Of a stretch of 64,000 nucleotides of DNA, positions 1 through 8,237 are shown in pieces; the first letter of the stretch is position 1, and every line of letters begins with the position of its first letter. The stretch lies in contig JAIXSE010000018.1 of assembly GCA_027484825.1 (NCBI GenBank), positions 186,001-250,000 of the forward strand, in the 5' to 3' direction. Both the position numbers and the translations under genes were made by a program. Under the pieces are notes generated by a model. That model had not been told where the DNA came from and did no database searches. It saw only the letters and a program-made list of their open reading frames with translations. This stretch comes from Rubrivivax sp. Lineage in GTDB: Bacteria > Pseudomonadota > Gammaproteobacteria > Burkholderiales > Burkholderiaceae_C.

Positions 1-2047
1 TGCCCGCGGCTTCGACGGCAAGCAGACCTACAGCCTGTGGGCGCCGGCGCAGTTCTTCGTGAACCTGTTCAACGATCCGCCGGAGTCTTTCAACCTGACG
101 TCCCCGGCCCCCAACGGCCAGGTCACGAGCCTGCAGCCCACACTGAGCTGGACCAACAGCACCGACCGGGACGGCGACGCCATCACCTACATCGTGCGGG
201 TCTACAGCGACGCGGCGCTGACCCAGCGCGTGGCCGTGTCTGACCCGGTGCCGGCCTCCGAGACCGGCACCACCGGCTGGGCCGTCGTGGCGCCGCTGAC
301 CAACCACGCCACCTACTACTGGCAGGTGGAAGCACGGGATGCACTGGGTGCGGCCACCACCAGCGCGGCCCGTCCGTTCCTGGTGAACACCGGCAACAAC
401 CTGCCCAGCACGCCGGTCATCGTCAGCCCGGTCGCGGGCGGCATCAGCCCCACCAGCACCACGGTGCTGACCATCGAAAGCGGCACCGACGCGGACGGCG
501 ACCTGATCACCTACGTGTTCGAACTGGACACCGTCTCCACCTTCGATTCCGGCAACAAGCGCAGCTCCGGCACCGTGCTGAAGTCCGCCGGCACGACCAC
601 CACCTGGACCGTCACCGGTCTGGTGGAGGACACCCGCTACTACTGGCGTGTGAAGGCCCAGGACGGATTGGCGGAAACCCCGTGGGTGGTCTCGTCCTTC
701 GTGATGAGCGCCATCAACGGCAAGCCCTCCGCCCCGACCATCCGCAATCCTGGCAACGGCGCCTGGTCCAGCACGCTGCAACCGGTGCTGGAAGTGAACC
801 CGTCGGTCGATCCGGAAGGGGAGCCGCTGCGCTACTGGTTTGAAATCTTCGATGACGCGCAGCTGTCTCACGAAGTGTGGCGCTTCGTCTCGACGACCAC
901 CTCGGCCGTGCCCAGCGCGCCCTTGAAGGACAAGACGACCTACTGGTGGCGGGCGTCGGCAGTCGAGCCCAGTGGCTGGACCAGCGACAAGTCGGCAGTG
1001 GCAACACTGTATGTGAGCACCTCGGCCTATCAACCGCCCAGCATCCAGATCACGTCCCCGGCCGAGACGGTGACGGTGACGCCGGACACCAATGGGCAGC
1101 GCATCGTCACGCTGACCTGGACGGCGAACGACCCGAACATCGAGCCGACCGTCGCGCTGTACTACTCGACCAAGCCGGCCGAGTTCGCCGGCACGCCGAT
1201 CGTGGACGGCCTGCGTTACCCCGCCGGCACGAACTCCGACAGCTATCGCTGGGACGTGAGCACGCTGGCACCGGGCACCTACTACGTCTATGGCGTGATC
1301 TTCGACGCCAAGGGCGCGGCGCAGGTCTACGCGCCGGGCGCCATCATCATCCCGGCCAGCGGGCCGGCCGGGCAGGTGCTGGTGTCGCCCAGCGCGCTGA
1401 GCGTCAATGAAAACGGCGCCACTGGCAACTTCCAGGTGCGGCTGGCCAATGCGCCGACCTCGGACGTGACCATCGGCCTGAACGTCAGCGATGCCAAGGA
1501 AGGCACCGTGTCGCTCAACAAGCTGGTCTTCACCCCGACCAACTGGTCGACCCTGCAGACGGTGACCGTCACCGGTCTGGACGACTGCACGGCCGATGGC
1601 GACAAGACCTTCGATGTGGTGCTGGCCAAGGCGGTGAGCCTGGATCCGAACTATGCGGGCGCGATCGGCACCCCGGTGACGGTGACCAACAAGGACATGG
1701 GCAACCGCGCCACCACCACCCATCCCAAGTTGCAGGTCTGCAAGTACGGCGTGAAGGAAACGCAGGACTCCCTGGGCTGGCACTACGTCTACACCTCGGA
1801 GTGGACCAACACCGGCCCGGCGATTGCCAAGGGCGGCGCCTCGTTCTACTGCTGGCTCAAGCCGGGTGTGACACCTCCGGGCGTCACGATGGAAGACGTG
1901 GTGACCACCTTCGGCGCCATCGCCACCGGCGAGACCGTCAAGGTCACCAACACGGTGGGCTTCCGCAGCACCTCCCGCCTGGCGGATCCGATCGGTTTCG
2001 TGCGCAGCTGCGCGAACTGGCTGGTCCAACCCACCTTCGCCAATTGA
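1..2047 (+). CDS. FN3-repeat surface protein, 5' truncated by window edge
   Basis: The reading frame is open from the first bases, so the true start lies to the left; the in-frame GTG at 59 is mid-protein. About 681 residues are visible. They form several FN3-like repeats of roughly 100 residues, seen from recurring 'DGDAITY'/'DGDLITY' strands and 'TYYWQV'/'RYYWRV' strands. Near nucleotides 1385-1700 there is a different beta-sandwich module beginning VSPSALSVNENG, which resembles Calx-beta-type domains. The last 100 residues contain three cysteines and no anchor or sorting motif that I recognise. The stop overlaps the gspG start (TGATG), so the gene is coupled to the T2SS operon. I infer an exported, possibly T2SS-dependent surface protein; the function is not known. 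Confidence 0.75.
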   Translation, partial: ARGFDGKQTYSLWAPAQFFVNLFNDPPESFNLTSPAPNGQVTSLQPTLSWTNSTDRDGDAITYIVRVYSDAALTQRVAVSDPVPASETGTTGWAVVAPLTNHATYYWQVEARDALGAATTSAARPFLVNTGNNLPSTPVIVSPVAGGISPTSTTVLTIESGTDADGDLITYVFELDTVSTFDSGNKRSSGTVLKSAGTTTTWTVTGLVEDTRYYWRVKAQDGLAETPWVVSSFVMSAINGKPSAPTIRNPGNGAWSSTLQPVLEVNPSVDPEGEPLRYWFEIFDDAQLSHEVWRFVSTTTSAVPSAPLKDKTTYWWRASAVEPSGWTSDKSAVATLYVSTSAYQPPSIQITSPAETVTVTPDTNGQRIVTLTWTANDPNIEPTVALYYSTKPAEFAGTPIVDGLRYPAGTNSDSYRWDVSTLAPGTYYVYGVIFDAKGAAQVYAPGAIIIPASGPAGQVLVSPSALSVNENGATGNFQVRLANAPTSDVTIGLNVSDAKEGTVSLNKLVFTPTNWSTLQTVTVTGLDDCTADGDKTFDVVLAKAVSLDPNYAGAIGTPVTVTNKDMGNRATTTHPKLQVCKYGVKETQDSLGWHYVYTSEWTNTGPAIAKGGASFYCWLKPGVTPPGVTMEDVVTTFGAIATGETVKVTNTVGFRSTSRLADPIGFVRSCANWLVQPTFAN

Positions 2048-2526
2048 TGTCGTCTGATGAATTGAACGGTATGCCTTGTAGTTCTGTGTCCCGCGGCCCG
2101 GTCCGCACTTCTCTCACTGCCGGTAGGTCCCGCGGCTTCACGCTGCTGGAGCTGCTGGTGGTGATCGTGATCATCGGCCTGCTGGCGGCCTATGTCGGTC
2201 CGCGCTACTTCTCCCAGCTCGGGAAGTCGGAGCGCGGCACCGCCAAGGCGCAGATCGAAGGGCTGGGCAAGGCGCTGGATGCCTATCGGCTCGACACCGG
2301 CCGTTATCCGACGACGGAGCAGGGCTTGAACGCCCTGTATGTGCGCCCGACCGATGAGCCGAAATGGAATGGCCCCTACCTGCAAAAGGCGGTGCCGATG
2401 GATCCGTGGGGCCAGCCCTATGTCTACCGGTCGCCCGGCACGGGGGGCGATTTCGATCTGTCGTCCAACGGCCGGGACGGACAGCCGGGTGGCGAAGGCG
2501 ACGGCGCCGACATCACCTACCGCTGA
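2047..2526 (+). CDS. gspG: Major pseudopilin GspG
   Basis: Type II secretion major pseudopilin, the subunit of the periplasmic pseudopilus. A class III prepilin signal ends at RG, and the mature protein begins FTLLELLVV with the conserved Phe1 and Glu5. The hydrophobic helix is followed by the GspG globular domain with the typical signature (YPTTEQGL, then WNGPYLQK, DPWGQPY and a C-terminal SNGRDGQPGGEGDGADI loop that matches the calcium-binding loop of GspG). The 159-residue length is normal apart from a long 27-28 residue leader. The ATG at 2047 overlaps the preceding stop; an in-frame ATG at 2071 would give a shorter, more usual leader. No prepilin peptidase gene is seen in the window, so processing must depend on one elsewhere. 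Confidence 0.93.
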   Translation: MSSDELNGMPCSSVSRGPVRTSLTAGRSRGFTLLELLVVIVIIGLLAAYVGPRYFSQLGKSERGTAKAQIEGLGKALDAYRLDTGRYPTTEQGLNALYVRPTDEPKWNGPYLQKAVPMDPWGQPYVYRSPGTGGDFDLSSNGRDGQPGGEGDGADITYR

Positions 2527-2555
2527 CCGCTGACCGATCGATGGAGTAGTACCCG

Positions 2556-3803
2556 ATGAGTGCGGATCGACAGACCGCTCCAGCGCCGCGTGCCTTGACG
2601 GGCCACGCGGCGCTTGGCATTCGTACCCGCCTCAAAGTGCGCGGGGCGGACGGGGCCGTCCGGTGGATCGAGCAGGTGGACATGAGCGAGGCCGACGCGG
2701 TGCGCCTGGCCGTCGGCCAAGGCCTGAAGGTCCTTGCCGTGCAGCGAAGCCAGATCGCCGAGGCACCGCCCAAGGGCGCGCGCTTCGGACTGCTGCTGTT
2801 CAGCCAGGAACTGCTGGCCCTGCTGGATGCCGGCCTGAATCTGACCGAAGCGCTGGCCACCCTGCATGCCAAGGAGCGGCAGCCGCTGACCCGCGACGTG
2901 CTGGGCCGCGTGCGCCAGCAACTGGAGGAGGGGCGCAATTTCTCCGACGTGCTGGCCGGCATGCCGCAGCATTTCCCCGACGTCTATGCCGCCACGGTGC
3001 GCGCGGCCGAGCGCACCGGTGACCTGCCGCAGGCGCTGGCGCGCTACATCGCCTACCAGCTGCAGTTCGACGTCATCCGCAAGAAGCTGGTGTCGGCCGC
3101 CATCTATCCGGTCATGCTGCTGGCCGTGGGCGGCTTTGTGGCGCTGTTCCTGCTGGGCTATGTGGTGCCGCGTTTCAGTGCGGTCTATGAGTCCTCGGGC
3201 CGCGAATTGCCGTGGATGTCGGCACTGCTGCTGTCCTTCGGCAAGGTCCTGTATGGCCATTGGCCCTGGGCCCTGGGGCTGCTGGCCGGGCTGGTGGCGC
3301 TGCTCGTCGCGACCTTCAGTCGGCCAGCCTCCCGCCAGGCGCTGCTGCATGCGGTGCTGTCTCTGCCCGGCATCGCGCCCAAGGCGCGGGAATTCCGACT
3401 GGCGCGCTTTTACCGCGCGGTGAGCCTGCTGCTGGCCTCCGGCATCTCGCTGCCGCGCGCCATCGGCATGGTGGGCGGCCTGCTAGGCCCGTCGGAACAG
3501 ACGCGGCTGGCGCAGGCGCGGCTGGCGATCGAGCAGGGCCAGTCCTTGTCGGCCGCCTTGATGGCGGTGGATCTGGCCAGTCCAGTGGCGGAATCCCTGA
3601 TCAAGGTGGGCGAACGATCCGGACAATTGGCGGACATGCTGGAGCGCACGGCGCGTTTCCAGGACGAGGATTTCGGGCGCTGGGTGGATTGGGCTTCCAA
3701 GTTGATTGAACCGATGTTGATGACTGTGATGGGTGTGGTGATCGGGGCCATCGTGGTGCTGATGTACATGCCCATCTTTGACCTGGCGGGCAGCCTGCAA
3801 TGA
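2556..3803 (+). CDS. gspF: T2SS inner-membrane platform protein GspF
   Basis: Polytopic platform protein of the GspF/PilC family, which couples the ATPase to pseudopilus assembly. It is 415 residues long, near the family norm. It has two repeated cytoplasmic T2SSF domains (about residues 75-195 and 275-395) and three hydrophobic segments near residues 180-206, 235-253 and 387-407. A purine-rich GGAG lies 9 bases before the ATG. The stop overlaps the gspE start (ATGA), so the two are translationally coupled, as expected for partners of one complex. Homology is clear; the choice between T2SS and a type IV pilus role comes from the neighbours. Confidence 0.93.
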   Translation: MSADRQTAPAPRALTGHAALGIRTRLKVRGADGAVRWIEQVDMSEADAVRLAVGQGLKVLAVQRSQIAEAPPKGARFGLLLFSQELLALLDAGLNLTEALATLHAKERQPLTRDVLGRVRQQLEEGRNFSDVLAGMPQHFPDVYAATVRAAERTGDLPQALARYIAYQLQFDVIRKKLVSAAIYPVMLLAVGGFVALFLLGYVVPRFSAVYESSGRELPWMSALLLSFGKVLYGHWPWALGLLAGLVALLVATFSRPASRQALLHAVLSLPGIAPKAREFRLARFYRAVSLLLASGISLPRAIGMVGGLLGPSEQTRLAQARLAIEQGQSLSAALMAVDLASPVAESLIKVGERSGQLADMLERTARFQDEDFGRWVDWASKLIEPMLMTVMGVVIGAIVVLMYMPIFDLAGSLQ

Positions 3804-5518
3804 CGATCGCAACCCTAGACGGGCTGACCGCCCCGGCCAGTACGGAGCCGCCTCGCATCACGCCCGATCTGGTGGCCCGTGCGCGTGCGCTGCCGGGCAG
3901 CGCGGAGCAGACCCTGGTGCACCGCCTGCAGGTCGTCTGCGGCACAACGCCGGACGTGCTGATGCAGGCGCTGTGCGAGAGCTTCGGCTACCAGAGCCTG
4001 CCCATGCAGCGCCTGCAGGCCATGAAACCGCTGTTTGACCTGATTCCCTATCCGGAGGTCATGCAGCGGCGCGTGGTGGTGGCGGAGGAGGGCGACACGC
4101 TGCACCTCGTGCTCAGCGACCCCTTCGACGGTGACGCCGAAACCTGGGCCCTGCGCCGTCTGGCTGCGACCCTGCCTCAGCGCACACCGCGCGTGCACCT
4201 GTGCCACCCCGACGACCTGCAGGCCTACCTGGCGCAGCAGGAGCGACAGCTGCGCGCCATCGATGGATTCGACGGTGACACCGCCGCGGGCAGCGGCGAG
4301 GAAGTGGCCGCCGTCATCACGCTGGCCAGCATCAACGACAACAGCAGTCCGGTGGTGCGGCTGGTTAACTCCACGCTCTACGACGCCTTGAAGCTGCAGG
4401 CCAGCGACATCCATCTGGAATGCGATGCCGGCGCGCTGCATGTGCTCTACCGCATCGACGGCGTGCTGGTGCCCATCACCCAGGTGCAGGGGCAGGACAT
4501 GGCCGAGCAGATCATCTCCCGCATCAAGGTGATGGCCGAGCTCGACATTGCCGAGCGCCGCGTGCCGCAGGACGGCCGCTTCAAGGTGCGGGTGAATGAG
4601 CGCGAGATCGACTTTCGGGTCTCGGTGATGCCCAACATCTTCGGAGAGGATGCGGTGCTGCGTCTGCTGGACCGGCAGTCCCTGACCGAGGAAGCCCGCT
4701 CCTTGCGCCTGGACCACCTGGGGCTGGATGCGCCCACCATGGTGTCCATCCGGCGTCTGGCGGCCAAGCCGCACGGCATGCTGCTGGTGACCGGGCCGAC
4801 CGGCTCCGGCAAGACCACCACGCTGTATGCGGCCATCACCGAGATCCATACCGGCCGGGACAAGATCATCACGATTGAAGATCCGGTGGAATACCGTCTG
4901 CCGCGGGTGCTGCAGATTCCCGTGAATGAGAAGAAGGGCCTGACCTTCGCCCGCGGCCTGCGCTCCATCCTGCGTCACGACCCGGACAAGATCATGGTGG
5001 GCGAAATCCGCGACGGCGAGACCGCGCAGATTGCCGTGCAGGCGGCGCTGACCGGTCACCTGGTCTTCACCACGGTGCACGCCAACAGCGTGTTCGACGT
5101 GCTGGGCCGCTTCCTGCACATGGGCGTGGACGGCTACAGCTTCGCGTCCGCCCTCAACGGCATCGTGGCGCAGCGGCTGCTGCGGGTGAATTGCCCGCAT
5201 TGCGCGGTGCCGGTCACGCCCAGTGATGAAGCGCTGGAGGAAGCCGGTCTGGTGCGCAGCGAGGTGGCGGGCTGGACTTTCAAGGCCGGCACCGGTTGCG
5301 CCCACTGCCGCGGCGCAGGATTCAAAGGCCGCCGCGCGATTGCCGAAGTACTGATGCTGGACGACGAACTCCGCGAAATGATTGCCGAGCGGGCGCCCAT
5401 TTCTGCATTGAAGCAGCGCGCCGCTGCGCGAGGCCTGCGGCCGATCACCAGCGCCGCCCTGGCCTGGGTGGCCCAGGGGGAAACGACGCTGGAGGAGGTG
5501 GCCCGTGTCGCAGGCTGA
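3800..5518 (+). CDS. gspE: T2SS/T4P assembly ATPase GspE
   Basis: Hexameric secretion ATPase that powers pseudopilus extension from the cytoplasm. The 572 residues comprise an N-terminal GspE_N/MshEN-like domain, then the ATPase core with Walker A GPTGSGKTTT at about residues 332-341, an Asp box, Walker B and a His box. A tetracysteine zinc site (C465/C468 and C500/C503, two CxxC pairs) is present, as in GspE and PilB-type ATPases. The start overlaps the gspF stop. The gene ends inside the next gene with a 14-base overlap. All catalytic motifs look intact. Confidence 0.95.
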   Translation: MTIATLDGLTAPASTEPPRITPDLVARARALPGSAEQTLVHRLQVVCGTTPDVLMQALCESFGYQSLPMQRLQAMKPLFDLIPYPEVMQRRVVVAEEGDTLHLVLSDPFDGDAETWALRRLAATLPQRTPRVHLCHPDDLQAYLAQQERQLRAIDGFDGDTAAGSGEEVAAVITLASINDNSSPVVRLVNSTLYDALKLQASDIHLECDAGALHVLYRIDGVLVPITQVQGQDMAEQIISRIKVMAELDIAERRVPQDGRFKVRVNEREIDFRVSVMPNIFGEDAVLRLLDRQSLTEEARSLRLDHLGLDAPTMVSIRRLAAKPHGMLLVTGPTGSGKTTTLYAAITEIHTGRDKIITIEDPVEYRLPRVLQIPVNEKKGLTFARGLRSILRHDPDKIMVGEIRDGETAQIAVQAALTGHLVFTTVHANSVFDVLGRFLHMGVDGYSFASALNGIVAQRLLRVNCPHCAVPVTPSDEALEEAGLVRSEVAGWTFKAGTGCAHCRGAGFKGRRAIAEVLMLDDELREMIAERAPISALKQRAAARGLRPITSAALAWVAQGETTLEEVARVAG

Positions 5519-6965
5519 GACTTCCGCCGCAGCCGCAGCCGCAGGCGTGCTGTATCTCGTCGTGGGCAGTACGCGGCTGGATGCCGCCGTGCGGCGCAAG
5601 GACGCCTGGGAGCTGTGGCCGTCGGTAGCCCTGACCGCCACGGGCGAAGTGCCAGCCGGCCCCATGGCGCCGCTGCTGGCGGCCCTGACGCAACTGCGCG
5701 CCGCCGCGCCCACCGGCATTCAATCGCTGCGGGTCCTGGTGGACGAACGTTGGTTGTCCACGACCACACTGCCATGGAGCAGCGATCTGCGGGAGGAGGC
5801 GCTCGCCCAGCCCCTGGCGCGTGCGGCCCTGATGTCGGCAGGATGCGAGCTGACCGCGGCCGATGAGGTGCGTCTGGACGATGCCCGCCATGGCGCCCCG
5901 CGCTGGGTGGTGGCCTTCCCGGAGCTACTTCTGGAGGCCTTGCGTCAGGTGGCGTCGGCTTGGGGCGCGGAGCTGCGCTCAGTGCAGCCTTTAGCGGCAG
6001 CGGCCTGGTCGGCTCGGCGGGCGCTGGGCGCCGCGCAGCAGCCGGTGCTGGGCCTGAGCGATGCCGGCGCCGTCTCGGTGCTGGTGGGCAGCGGACGCTT
6101 GACCGAAGTGCATGTGCAGCCCCTGAGCGAGGCACAGACCCCCACGGCTGCGCTGGAGCGGCTCTGGGCGCGACTTCAGCTGCGGGATCCGCTCCTGGCG
6201 GGTGTGGCGACGCTGCCGGTGCTGTCGTTCGGTTCATCGGGGTCGTCGGACTCATTGGGTTCATCTGCTTCATCCACTTCATCCGCTGCGGCAGTGCCTG
6301 TGCCCGCTGCGCTGATGCCGATGCAGGTCCCCACCACTTCCGCGACCGCCGATGGGCCGGCCAGCCTCTGGCTGGCGCAAGCGCTGCGTGCAGAAACGAG
6401 CGCACTGGATGCCGTCCAGTCCGTTGGGCCGTCGAGCTGGCGCGCATGGTGGCCGGCTGCGGCCGCGGGTGTGGCCGCTCTGGCCCTTTCGGTGGGCGCC
6501 TGGCAGTCGCTGCAAGCCGCGGCCGGCGCGCGCGCCCAGCTCCAGGCGGCCTTGCGGGCCATGCCTTCGACAGTCTCCACTTCGCCCGCTTGGACGCGTG
6601 ACGAGCTGGCCCGCGTGAAGGTCGTCAACCAGGCGGTGCGGGAGCTGAATCTCCCGATCGAGGCACTGCTGGCCGCCTTGCAGCCGCCTCGGGACTTGCC
6701 CGTGTCGGTGCTGGGTGTGGAGGTGACGGGCACGCCGGAGTCTGTGGGCGCTTCTGTCGGTGCTTCCAACAGCGCTTCCGCCAGCGTGTCCACGCTGCGT
6801 CTTCAGGCTGAGGCCGGCAGCGCCCTGGACATGGCCCGCTACGTCGCCTTCGTGGGCGAGCGGCGTCCGATGGTGGGCGCTTATCTGGTTCGTCACGAAG
6901 TGGCGGCCGGCGCCGATGGCGAGCGGCGGTATCGATTCACGGTGGAGGTCACATGGCGGGATTGA
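5505..6965 (+). CDS. GspL / PilM-PilN-like inner-membrane assembly protein
   Basis: Starts at GTG inside the end of gspE, with GGAGG just upstream. The 486-residue protein has a cytoplasmic N-terminal half with an actin-like (GspL/PilM/MshI-type) look, a Ser/Ala-rich linker around residues 240-270, one hydrophobic segment near residues 314-333 and a periplasmic coiled/PilN-like tail. This is the architecture of GspL or of a PilM-PilN fusion, the adaptor between the ATPase and the periplasmic ring. Sequence similarity is weak and I rely on layout plus position between gspE and a PilO-like gene. MshI is an alternative name. Confidence 0.7.
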   Translation: MSQAETSAAAAAAGVLYLVVGSTRLDAAVRRKDAWELWPSVALTATGEVPAGPMAPLLAALTQLRAAAPTGIQSLRVLVDERWLSTTTLPWSSDLREEALAQPLARAALMSAGCELTAADEVRLDDARHGAPRWVVAFPELLLEALRQVASAWGAELRSVQPLAAAAWSARRALGAAQQPVLGLSDAGAVSVLVGSGRLTEVHVQPLSEAQTPTAALERLWARLQLRDPLLAGVATLPVLSFGSSGSSDSLGSSASSTSSAAAVPVPAALMPMQVPTTSATADGPASLWLAQALRAETSALDAVQSVGPSSWRAWWPAAAAGVAALALSVGAWQSLQAAAGARAQLQAALRAMPSTVSTSPAWTRDELARVKVVNQAVRELNLPIEALLAALQPPRDLPVSVLGVEVTGTPESVGASVGASNSASASVSTLRLQAEAGSALDMARYVAFVGERRPMVGAYLVRHEVAAGADGERRYRFTVEVTWRD

Positions 6966-7600
6966 TGGCAGTGACCGAAGGCCTGCAGGCCGTCACCTGG
7001 GAGCTGCGGCGCCACGCCCGGGCGCTGATGCGCAAGCTGGGCCTGCCCGGCGTGCTGGCTGGCGCGCTGCTGGTGCTGGCCGCGGCCGCGGTGTGGGTGG
7101 ATCGTCAGTCCCTGATGGCGCTGGAAGCGACGCGGCGGGAACTACAGCAGATGCCGGCAGCGGGCACGTCGTTGACGACGGCGGTGAGCCGTCCCGGCGA
7201 CGAAGGGCGCCGCCGCCTCGCAGAGTTCGAGCAGGCGCTGCTGGCCCATGACGAGATCCCGCAAGCGGTCGGCGACCTGCTGGTGCTGGCCGAGAACGAA
7301 GGCCTGCTGGTGGAGAAGGGCGACTATCGATTGCAGCCGGAGCCGCAAGGCGGCTTTGTGCGGTATCGGATGACCTTGCCGGTGAAGGGCGACGCCACGG
7401 CCGTGCGCAAGTTCATGCTGGACGCGCTGCGCAGCCAGCGGACCCTGGCGCTGGAGAGCGTGCAATTCAAGCGGGAAGGCGCGGCCAGCCGCGTGGTGGA
7501 GGCGCGCATCCAGTGGGTGCTGATGGCGCAAGCGGTCACTGCCCGCGCGGCGCCACGTCCGGCCACGCTGCAGGCGCTGGCAGGGGGAGGGGCACCATGA
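6953..7600 (+). CDS. PilO / GspM-like inner-membrane protein
   Basis: A 215-residue bitopic protein overlapping the previous gene by 13 bases. It has a short cytoplasmic N-terminus, a hydrophobic segment at about residues 34-50, a coiled region and a periplasmic ferredoxin-like domain (repeated beta strands such as GFVRYRMTLPVKGD and an AVRKFMLDAL helix) typical of PilO, GspM and MshJ proteins. These pair with the PilN/GspL partner encoded just upstream to form the inner-membrane assembly platform. Start alternatives are the ATG at 6953 and the ATG at 6965; both keep the membrane segment. Confidence 0.68.
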   Translation: MAGLMAVTEGLQAVTWELRRHARALMRKLGLPGVLAGALLVLAAAAVWVDRQSLMALEATRRELQQMPAAGTSLTTAVSRPGDEGRRRLAEFEQALLAHDEIPQAVGDLLVLAENEGLLVEKGDYRLQPEPQGGFVRYRMTLPVKGDATAVRKFMLDALRSQRTLALESVQFKREGAASRVVEARIQWVLMAQAVTARAAPRPATLQALAGGGAP

Positions 7601-8223
7601 AAGCGACTTCATCGCGCGCGCTCATCGGCGTTGCGCTGGTGGGCACACTGCTGGCGGCCTGGTTCGCGCCGGAACCAGCCACGGATGGCCTGGCCCTGAC
7701 CGACAAGGCCAAGGCGGCAGGAAGCCGGGCCAACGCTGCGCCAGTGGGCAGCACCGTCGGTTCGGCGGCTGCGCCTGGTGCGACCTCCGCGACGAACATG
7801 GCCAACACGGCCAACGCCGCGGGCGTTCCGACCACCGCCCGAACCGGCGAGTCGGTGCAGGTGCTGGCCTTGCGTCCGCGGGACGGGCAGGGCGCCGACG
7901 GACTGTCCGAAGCCGGATGGCTGGGCGTGGCCACGGCCCGCCCGGTGGCAGCTCCGGCGGCCACCCGGGTGGTGGAGACCCCCCCGCCGCTGAGCGCCGC
8001 ACCGGCCACTGCGCCGGCTTTGCCCTTCCGCGCCTTCGGCCGCTATGTCGACGGCGGCGAGGACGTGGTGTTCCTCATGCTGAATGATCAAAACCTGGCG
8101 GTGCGTGTCGGCGACACCATCGCCGAACAGTACCGCGTGGAGCGTCTGGAAGGCCAGACGCTGACGCTGCGCTATCTGCCGCTGGACGTGCTGCAGACCC
8201 TGGACGTGGGCGGAAAGAATTGA
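7597..8223 (+). CDS. PilP / GspC-like periplasmic linker protein
   Basis: The start ATG overlaps the previous stop (ATGA at 7597-7600). The 208-residue product has an N-terminal hydrophobic segment (about residues 8-22), a low-complexity Ala/Pro/Thr-rich stretch, and a small C-terminal beta domain (about residues 145-208) with 'FRAFGRYVDGGEDVVFL' and 'VRVGDTI'. The small domain resembles the HR domain of GspC or PilP, which connects the inner-membrane platform to the secretin. It sits immediately before the secretin gene, as pilP does. Family assignment is by layout and position; sequence similarity is modest. Confidence 0.62.
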   Translation: MKATSSRALIGVALVGTLLAAWFAPEPATDGLALTDKAKAAGSRANAAPVGSTVGSAAAPGATSATNMANTANAAGVPTTARTGESVQVLALRPRDGQGADGLSEAGWLGVATARPVAAPAATRVVETPPPLSAAPATAPALPFRAFGRYVDGGEDVVFLMLNDQNLAVRVGDTIAEQYRVERLEGQTLTLRYLPLDVLQTLDVGGKN

Positions 8224-8237
8224 AAGACATCGGGACC

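Noticed and set aside
3815-5719. Long open frame (634 codons) on the minus strand
   Set aside because: Antisense to gspE; its residues are His/Gln/Val-rich without any family pattern, as usual for shadows in GC-rich genes.
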